This document shows, piece after piece, positions 50,487 through 55,447 of a stretch of 55,447 bases of DNA. The notes under the pieces were generated by a model. The model worked only from the letters and a program-made list of their open reading frames with translations, searched no databases and was not told the DNA's origin. A program made the position numbers and the translations under genes. This stretch comes from an uncultured Chthonomonas sp. (GTDB lineage: Bacteria > Armatimonadota > Chthonomonadetes > Chthonomonadales > CAJBBX01), in assembly GCA_903885605.1 (NCBI GenBank), contig CAISJD010000098.1, positions 1 through 55,447 of the forward strand, written 5' to 3'. Position 1 is the stretch's first letter; each line of letters opens with the position of its first letter.

Positions 50487-51864
50487 GGCTCTTGCCTCGG
50501 AACCTCGACGCGGCCATCCAGGCGACAGCAGCCAGGGCCGCCAGAACATAGGTGGCCGAGCGGCGGCTCACCTCCCACGTATCCAGCGCACTGTCGGCGC
50601 GGACGGCCCAGAGCGCGAGAGCGGTCCCCAGCGCGGCGACCCAGAGCGCGGTCGGGACCGGAGCCGACGCGTCGCGGCCGGAGAGCAGCCCCACGACGCA
50701 GGCCACCGATGTACCCATCATCAGCAAGGCCATGCCGTCCGAGTGAAAGAGCAGGATGAGAGCGGCGCCGGCCACCAGCACGCTGACCCAGAGCTGGGCG
50801 ATCCGCCACGCGGCCCTGGGGCCCGAGTCGCGCAAGGCGGGTAGCGCCCACGCCGCCAGTGGCAGCATGATGCCGGTCAGTAGCGCAAGGTCGCTGGCGG
50901 TCTGCTGCACGTCGATCTGAGTGCCGACCAGCAGGCGCCGCCGCACCACCGTGAGGATCATGAGAGCCACTCCGAGGCCTGCCAATCCCGCGGTGCTGCC
51001 GCCGATCAGCGACAAGGGACGCCGGACCGAGACCGACAGCGCGCCCAGCAACGGCATGAGGCAGGCAAGCTGGGCCACGGCGCCACCCTCGCGACGCGAG
51101 AGCGCCAGGGCCGCGAAGACCGCCACCACTCCCGGTGCCAATGCGAGCCACGGCGCCGGGCGATCCTGCGCGCCGCCGTCCGCGACCGACCGGCTGCCCA
51201 CGGTGCCCGCCACCAGGCCGAACGCCGCCGATGCAAGCCAGTCCGCCGGAGCCTTGGCGGCCATCCCGGCCACACCGGCGGCGAGCATCGCCATCAGGGC
51301 GGGAGCCCAGCCCCCGACATTGCGGACGGCGTGCATCGCATAGGGCGCCACCCCGACCGTCGCCACGGCGAGCCACATGGAAGGGCTCTCCCGAGCCACA
51401 CCGGCCACCAGGAGCACAGCCGCTCCCTGCAGCAGCGGCATGGCCGACCTGCCGAGCCCTGGGCCGGTCGGCTCAGACCGGGCTGCCGCCAGGGCGCAAC
51501 CGGCGCCGGAGAGCCACGCCAGTGCCGCTCCCCCGAAGACGAACATGGGATCGGTAAGGCCGAGGGCCGTCGCCAGGACCACCAGTCCCGGGGCCACGCA
51601 GTACGCCGCGCCTTCCTGCTTCGCCCCGGCGCGAAGCGTCCAGGCCGCCAGGTACCAGGCCATGGCTCCCAGGGCGAAGCCCAGCCCCAATCCGCCGCCC
51701 GGCGCAAAGGGCCGCGCCGCCGGCAGCGAGAGCGCCCAGAGCGCGAGCGCCAGCAGGAGCAGGGGCTCTACCCCGTTCCGAGGAGATCCGCAGGCACGCC
51801 GACCGGCAAGGGCCGCCGAACCGATCACGACGGCAAGGATGACGACGAACCATGTAATGTGCAT
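50476..51864 (-). CDS. Polytopic membrane protein of unknown function
   Basis: A 462-residue, very hydrophobic protein with about a dozen predicted membrane helices and short loops; Ala, Leu, Gly and Val dominate. The first helix is ITWFVVILAVVIGSAALAG. The alternating helix layout recalls NuoN/MrpD-like or polysaccharide-polymerase-like proteins, but no conserved charged motif was recognised. The ATG at 51864 was preferred to an upstream in-frame start because it begins exactly at the first helix; a G-rich stretch precedes it. It is the first gene behind the TTGACG-17-TATGCT promoter and overlaps the A2M gene by 11 bases, so the two probably work together at the envelope. Confidence 0.65.
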   Translation of the reverse strand: MHITWFVVILAVVIGSAALAGRRACGSPRNGVEPLLLLALALWALSLPAARPFAPGGGLGLGFALGAMAWYLAAWTLRAGAKQEGAAYCVAPGLVVLATALGLTDPMFVFGGAALAWLSGAGCALAAARSEPTGPGLGRSAMPLLQGAAVLLVAGVARESPSMWLAVATVGVAPYAMHAVRNVGGWAPALMAMLAAGVAGMAAKAPADWLASAAFGLVAGTVGSRSVADGGAQDRPAPWLALAPGVVAVFAALALSRREGGAVAQLACLMPLLGALSVSVRRPLSLIGGSTAGLAGLGVALMILTVVRRRLLVGTQIDVQQTASDLALLTGIMLPLAAWALPALRDSGPRAAWRIAQLWVSVLVAGAALILLFHSDGMALLMMGTSVACVVGLLSGRDASAPVPTALWVAALGTALALWAVRADSALDTWEVSRRSATYVLAALAAVAWMAASRFRGKSHAS

Positions 51865-51949
51865 GCGCCCCCCCCTGAGGCCCCCTGAAGGTTCACCCGG
51901 AGTGTGGTAAGGTTCATGTACCATCGCCTACCGCTGGTGGAGACACGGG

Positions 51950-51963
51950 CGTGGAACACCACG
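51950..51963. promoter_or_regulatory. Palindrome at the expected +1 of the A2M operon promoter
   Basis: CGTGGAACACCACG is a perfect 5-bp inverted repeat with a 4-base spacer. It sits just downstream of the -10 of the leftward promoter, where a repressor could block transcription, and about 76 bases ahead of the sugar-binding protein start on the other strand. It could be an operator or a small hairpin; no regulator gene is nearby. Confidence 0.3.
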
Positions 51964-51966
51964 AAG

Positions 51967-51995
51967 AGCATACTGGGCGCTCGAGGTTCCGTCAA
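51967..51995 (-). promoter_or_regulatory. Promoter of the membrane protein-A2M-VanW operon
   Basis: On the minus strand TTGACG (51995-51990) and TATGCT (51972-51967) are separated by exactly 17 bases. Transcription would start near 51960, giving a leader of about 95 bases to the ATG at 51864. Confidence 0.6.
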
Positions 51996-52039
51996 TAGGA
52001 TCGGACGGCCAATGGCACTGAGGCCGCATGGAGGGATAC

Positions 52040-53140
52040 ATGACCAGTAGGTTCAACATCACGGCGGCGCTCATCGGCGTCGCCGTCCTTTCCGGCGCCC
52101 TGGCGCTGGTGGGTTGCAAGCAGTCCACGTCGGGTTCCGAGCCCGAGACGCCCAGCGGCCCCGCCGCAACGGCAAGCGTCTTCGAGCAGCCGCGCAAGCC
52201 CGAGGGTAGCCTCCGGGTCAGACTGATCACCAACGGCATCTCGCCCTTCTGGGACGCCATGGGCCGGGGCGTCGATGACGTGAAGGGCGACCTCAAGGTG
52301 GACGCCACCTGGCTCGCCCCACAGCAGCCCGACAACAACGCACAGAAGCGCGCCTTCGAGGACGCTATCGCGGCCGGCGTCGACGGCATCGCCGTATCGG
52401 CAATCCAGGCCGACGCCTTCGCGCCCGTGATCGACGGAGCCATTGAGAAGGGCATCCCGGTCATCACATTCGACTCCGACTCGGAGAAGAGCCGCCGCCT
52501 GGTCTACATCGGCACCAACAACTACGAGGCAGGGCGGCGAGCCGGCGAGGCAGCCATCAAGCTCATGCCAGATGGCGGCAACCTCGTGGCCTTTGTGGGC
52601 AATATGAGCGCCCAGAATGCCCGCGACCGCTACCGCGGCTTCACGGACGCCATCAAGGGTTCCAAGCTGACCATGCTCCAGGACCCCTATGAGGACGACA
52701 AGGATGCCGTGGGCCGCGCGCACCGCAACGTGGGCGACGCGATCACGAAGTACGGCGCGAAGGTGAACGGGCTACTGGGGCTCTACTCGTACAACGGCCC
52801 GGCCATCGTCGATGAGGTCCAGAAGGCCGGCCTCATGGGCAAGGTCCGCATCCTCTGCTTCGACGGAGAGCCCAAGACGCTCACCAACCTGGGCGCCGGC
52901 CTCGTCGATGCCACCGTGGTCCAGAAGCCGTACGAGTTCGGCAGGCTCTCGACCAAGCTCCTGACGCTCATCAACCGGAAGGGGCTGAAGGTCGCCCTCG
53001 AGGAGATGGACGCCGAGCTCAAGTCCCTGGGCATGACCCGCGACGCCAACATCATCGACACCGGCGTTGAGGTCGTCACCAAGGAGACTGCTTCCGAATT
53101 CCTGAAGGCCCTCAGGGCCAAGGGGCTCAAGTCGACCTAG
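52040..53140 (+). CDS. Sugar ABC transporter substrate-binding lipoprotein (RbsB-like)
   Basis: A 366-residue periplasmic-binding protein of the ribose/galactose class (Peripla_BP_4), anchored at Cys26 in LALVGCK. Family features are the start of the mature domain VRLITNGISPFWDAMGRG, the repeated AIAAGVDGIAVSAIQ, GIPVITFDSDSE, VYIGTNNYEAGRRAGE and the C-terminal QKPYEFGRLSTKLL. The sugar is not known. The ATG at 52040 has GGAGGG 5 bases upstream, better than the ATG at 52028. The permease gene starts on the base after its stop codon. No ATPase gene is beside it. Confidence 0.92.
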   Translation: MTSRFNITAALIGVAVLSGALALVGCKQSTSGSEPETPSGPAATASVFEQPRKPEGSLRVRLITNGISPFWDAMGRGVDDVKGDLKVDATWLAPQQPDNNAQKRAFEDAIAAGVDGIAVSAIQADAFAPVIDGAIEKGIPVITFDSDSEKSRRLVYIGTNNYEAGRRAGEAAIKLMPDGGNLVAFVGNMSAQNARDRYRGFTDAIKGSKLTMLQDPYEDDKDAVGRAHRNVGDAITKYGAKVNGLLGLYSYNGPAIVDEVQKAGLMGKVRILCFDGEPKTLTNLGAGLVDATVVQKPYEFGRLSTKLLTLINRKGLKVALEEMDAELKSLGMTRDANIIDTGVEVVTKETASEFLKALRAKGLKST

Positions 53141-54175
53141 ATGGGCCAGGCCCTGGACACGGGCGCCGGTAGCGCGGCGCGATGGTGGAGGCTACTCGTC
53201 GGCCGCGAGGCCAGCGTGGTGTTCGTCATCGTGCTGCTCTGCGCGGCCATGCTCTTAACCGACGCGCGCGAGGCGTTCTACTCGCAGCGCAACCTGCTCA
53301 ACGTCTCTCGCCAGGTCTCGCTGTTGGCCATCATCGCCATCGGCGAGACCCTGGTGATCATCACATCGGGCATCGACCTGTCCGTGGGCTCGCTGATCGC
53401 CTTCACCGGCATGACGGTAGCGTTGCTGGTCACGCGGCTCGGGGCGGTGCTGGAGCCCTGGGCGGCGGTCGCGTTGGCTGCCCTGCTCACGCTGATGATC
53501 TCGCTGGGCCTGGGAGCCATCCATGCGGCCATGGTCCACCTGCTGCGGCTGCCGCCATTCGTCGTGACCCTTGCGTCGTTGCTCATCCTGCGGAGCCAAG
53601 CGCTGGTCATGAATGATCAGTTGCCGATCACGCTGGAGAAATGGCCCGCCCTGCTCTTCCTGGCCAACGGCAACATCTTTGAGGGATCGGCGGTTCCGGT
53701 ACCGGTGCCGCTGGTGGTCATGGCGATTGTAGCCGTCACGGCGGGGCTCTGCCTGGGCCGGACCCGCATGGGGCGCTACATCTACAGCGTCGGCTCCAAC
53801 GAGACCGCCACGCGGCTCTCGGGCGTCAACGTGTTCGGCGTCAAGCTCTTCGCCTACGGCGCCAGCGCGCTGGTGGGCGGCATGGCGGGCATCCTCTGGG
53901 CATCCTACGGTGGCCAGGGCGACCCGCTGGCAGGGCAGTCCTATGAACTGGACGCCGTGGCCGCCTCGGTGGTCGGCGGCGCCAACCTGAACGGCGGCCA
54001 GGGCACCGTCCAGGGCACACTTCTCGGCGCGGCCCTGCTGATGCTCATCTTCAGCGCCATCAACCTGACGCTGTCCAAGCCCGACCTGTGGCGCGGATCG
54101 GTCGTTGGCGGCATCCTGCTGCTGGCCGTGCTGGTGACGGCCCTGCAGCAACGGCGCAGGGGCGTGCAGGCCTAG
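53141..54175 (+). CDS. Sugar ABC transporter permease (RbsC-like)
   Basis: A 344-residue inner-membrane permease of the BPD_transp_2 class, with 8-10 predicted helices. Diagnostic stretches are IAIGETLVIITSGIDLSVGS, LLRLPPFVVTLASLLI, the cytoplasmic loop GRTRMGRYIYSVGSNETAT, and the C-terminal SYELDAVAASVVGG plus LGAALLMLIFSAINL. It begins immediately after the stop of the binding-protein gene, so the two proteins are partners; the required ATPase (RbsA type, usually next to them) must be elsewhere. The downstream gene begins 73 bases later. Confidence 0.94.
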   Translation: MGQALDTGAGSAARWWRLLVGREASVVFVIVLLCAAMLLTDAREAFYSQRNLLNVSRQVSLLAIIAIGETLVIITSGIDLSVGSLIAFTGMTVALLVTRLGAVLEPWAAVALAALLTLMISLGLGAIHAAMVHLLRLPPFVVTLASLLILRSQALVMNDQLPITLEKWPALLFLANGNIFEGSAVPVPVPLVVMAIVAVTAGLCLGRTRMGRYIYSVGSNETATRLSGVNVFGVKLFAYGASALVGGMAGILWASYGGQGDPLAGQSYELDAVAASVVGGANLNGGQGTVQGTLLGAALLMLIFSAINLTLSKPDLWRGSVVGGILLLAVLVTALQQRRRGVQA

Positions 54176-54248
54176 GAACCGGCGGAACCGCGCGCCGCGT
54201 ACCCATCTGAAGACATCCGGCGCTCTGCCGGGACCTGGAGGATCACCG

Positions 54249-55447
54249 TTGTCCGTGCGACGTTCACGCGGCGGAGCCGCACCGAAGGTGCTGCTGCTGC
54301 TGGTTTTCGTAGGTCTTTTTGTCGGCTTCTTTGTCTGGAAACAGAATTACGGCATTATCGGTCGCGTCGACACCCTCGATGTCGATACGGCCGGCCGCAT
54401 TGCCTTCATGAGCCAGGATGCATCCGGCGCCGTGAACCTCTTCATGGTTAAGTCCGACGGAAGCGACCTGAAGCGGCTGACCGACTCCAAGGCCGGGAAG
54501 CGCGCACCGACATGGTCGCCGGACGGCAAGTCGATCGCCTATGTCGAGGAATCCTCCAGCGAGGGCGCCCCGGCATACCAGGTCTTCCTGTTGGGCAGCG
54601 GCAAACCCATGCAGGCCTCGTACGGCTCCGCCAGCAAGGACCTTCCGTTCTGGCGGCCCGACGGCAAGATGGTAGGTTACCTGGCCGGCGGCGCCGTCAA
54701 GGTCATGTCTCCGAACGGCTCGAACATGCGGCAGGTCTACCCGCCTCCGCATAAGGGCGGCGCCGACGAGCACGAGCAGAACCCCGGCCAGCCCACTCAG
54801 CCCGATGATCCCGGCTTGAAGAAGCCACCCGTGATCTCCTACGCCTGGTCGCCCAACGGCGTAGCCCTTGCGGCCATTCAGGTAACCGAGGGCGAGAACG
54901 CCTATGCCGTAGGCAAAGCGAGCTGGTGGCAACCCGGATCGCAGACGCCCGAGAGCGCCGATGCGGGCATGGCTGTATCGGAGCCCGAGGGCGTGATCGT
55001 CCTGCCGCACCCCGATGCCGAGACGCCCGTCCTGCTTGCCCAGGCGAGCCGTGTGGGCTTCTCGTGGTTCAACGACTCGAAGCGGCTCGCCGTGGCACTG
55101 ACGACCAGCCGACACACGTCAGGCATCTTCGTCTTCCGAACCGACGAGAAGAACCTGCCCGCCGCGCCCGTTCTGGTCTCTCGCGGCCTGACGATAGCGC
55201 CGGAGAACCCCTCGGTCTCTCCCGACGGCAAGCTGATCGCCGCCGAGCTCTGGCGGCTGGATAGCGAGGACGACCGAACGCTGCTGGGCCTGGTGGTCCT
55301 GCCTGCTGAGCCGTCGCAGCCTCTCACGGTCGAGTCGAAGGCACAGATCGGCAAGTTGCGAGTACTCGCCGCCGATGCCCATATGCCGCGATGGTCGCCG
55401 GACGGGTCGCGCATCCTGTTCTGGCGCAACGGCCCCAAGGGGCGCGA
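54249..55447 (+). CDS. TolB-like beta-propeller protein, partial at window end
   Basis: The frame from a TTG at 54249 stays open to the last base (399 full codons). GGAGGA 6 bases upstream supports this start; a GTG at 54255 is an alternative. The protein has one N-terminal membrane anchor (VLLLLVFVGLFVGFFVW, about residues 14-30) and at least four PD40/WD40-like blades, visible as RLTDSKAGKRAPTWSPDG, DLPFWRPDGKMVGYL, ENPSVSPDGKLIAAE and HMPRWSPDGSRILFW. These WSPDG repeats are typical of TolB and related propellers. A periplasmic, inner-membrane-anchored propeller of unknown partner is the best description; co-transcription with the permease is plausible. Confidence 0.85.
   Translation, partial: MSVRRSRGGAAPKVLLLLVFVGLFVGFFVWKQNYGIIGRVDTLDVDTAGRIAFMSQDASGAVNLFMVKSDGSDLKRLTDSKAGKRAPTWSPDGKSIAYVEESSSEGAPAYQVFLLGSGKPMQASYGSASKDLPFWRPDGKMVGYLAGGAVKVMSPNGSNMRQVYPPPHKGGADEHEQNPGQPTQPDDPGLKKPPVISYAWSPNGVALAAIQVTEGENAYAVGKASWWQPGSQTPESADAGMAVSEPEGVIVLPHPDAETPVLLAQASRVGFSWFNDSKRLAVALTTSRHTSGIFVFRTDEKNLPAAPVLVSRGLTIAPENPSVSPDGKLIAAELWRLDSEDDRTLLGLVVLPAEPSQPLTVESKAQIGKLRVLAADAHMPRWSPDGSRILFWRNGPKGR

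Noticed and set aside
1-55447. Insertion sequences, prophage, CRISPR arrays, toxin-antitoxin or secretion islands
   Set aside because: I saw no transposase, integrase, phage structural gene, repeat-spacer array or flanking direct repeat anywhere in the window.

Overview
The window is a GC-rich, densely coded bacterial chromosome segment with about 47 protein genes, one tRNA and no mobile element, CRISPR array or rRNA. Several features point to a diderm (two-membrane) bacterium outside the Proteobacteria. These are an SLH-domain porin, a TolC/RND efflux system, signal-peptide lipoproteins, menaquinone and long-chain prenyl biosynthesis genes, GerMN, VanW and alpha-2-macroglobulin proteins, and a Bacillus-style Pho box. 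An Armatimonadota-like or neighbouring lineage would fit. That is an inference from gene content; no marker gene here proves it.

Layout. 1-8.3 kb: the end of an unknown gene, an M28 peptidase/glutaminyl-cyclase-like lipoprotein, then leftward amidase-GerMN-murI (cell wall), recD2 and a sugar-nucleotide epimerase, with a divergent RluD-type pseudouridine synthase. 8.3-16.6 kb: a leftward five-gene operon tolC-hlyD-RND-radical SAM (HpnJ-like)-CBM9-like protein. 16.6-17.4 kb: tRNA-Glu(CTC) with its own promoter and terminator, and a rightward GtrA membrane protein. 17.4-22.6 kb: a leftward operon menG/ubiE-polyprenyl synthase-HAD phosphatase-GNAT-larC-zinc-ribbon protein. 22.8-25.7 kb: a small outer-membrane barrel, a membrane protein and a UxaA/GarD-type dehydratase. 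25.7-28.3 kb: a rightward set behind a near-consensus promoter, made of a STAS-USP fusion, two TrkA-like proteins and a secreted protein.

28.3-39.8 kb: a long leftward phosphate cluster, SLH porin-pstS(secreted)-pstS(lipoprotein)-pstC-pstA-BON lipoprotein-pstB-phoB-phoR, without phoU. It is followed by ybeY, a DgkA-PAP2 fusion and a CorC/HlyC protein. In front of the porin are three perfect TTAACA repeats at 11-bp periodicity (minus strand), a convincing Pho box. The cluster probably forms one regulon for outer-membrane entry, periplasmic capture, inner-membrane import and two-component control of phosphate.

39.8-44.9 kb: threonine aldolase, an LTxxQ-motif periplasmic protein, an unrecognised protein, coaX and a GH4 glycosidase. 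45-52 kb: a leftward operon starting from a TTGACG-17-TATGCT promoter, with a polytopic membrane protein, a 1564-residue thioester alpha-2-macroglobulin and a VanW protein, continuing into GH4 and coaX. 52-55.4 kb: rightward sugar-binding lipoprotein, RbsC-type permease and a TolB-like beta-propeller protein that runs off the window. No ATPase for the transporter is present. No stretch above 300 bases lacks a gene.

Most genes are ordinary core functions. The parts most worth a second look are the Pho-box phosphate operon with its BON lipoprotein, the efflux operon coupled to an HpnJ-like radical SAM enzyme, the STAS-USP/twin-TrkA cluster without a channel gene, and the DgkA-PAP2 fusion.
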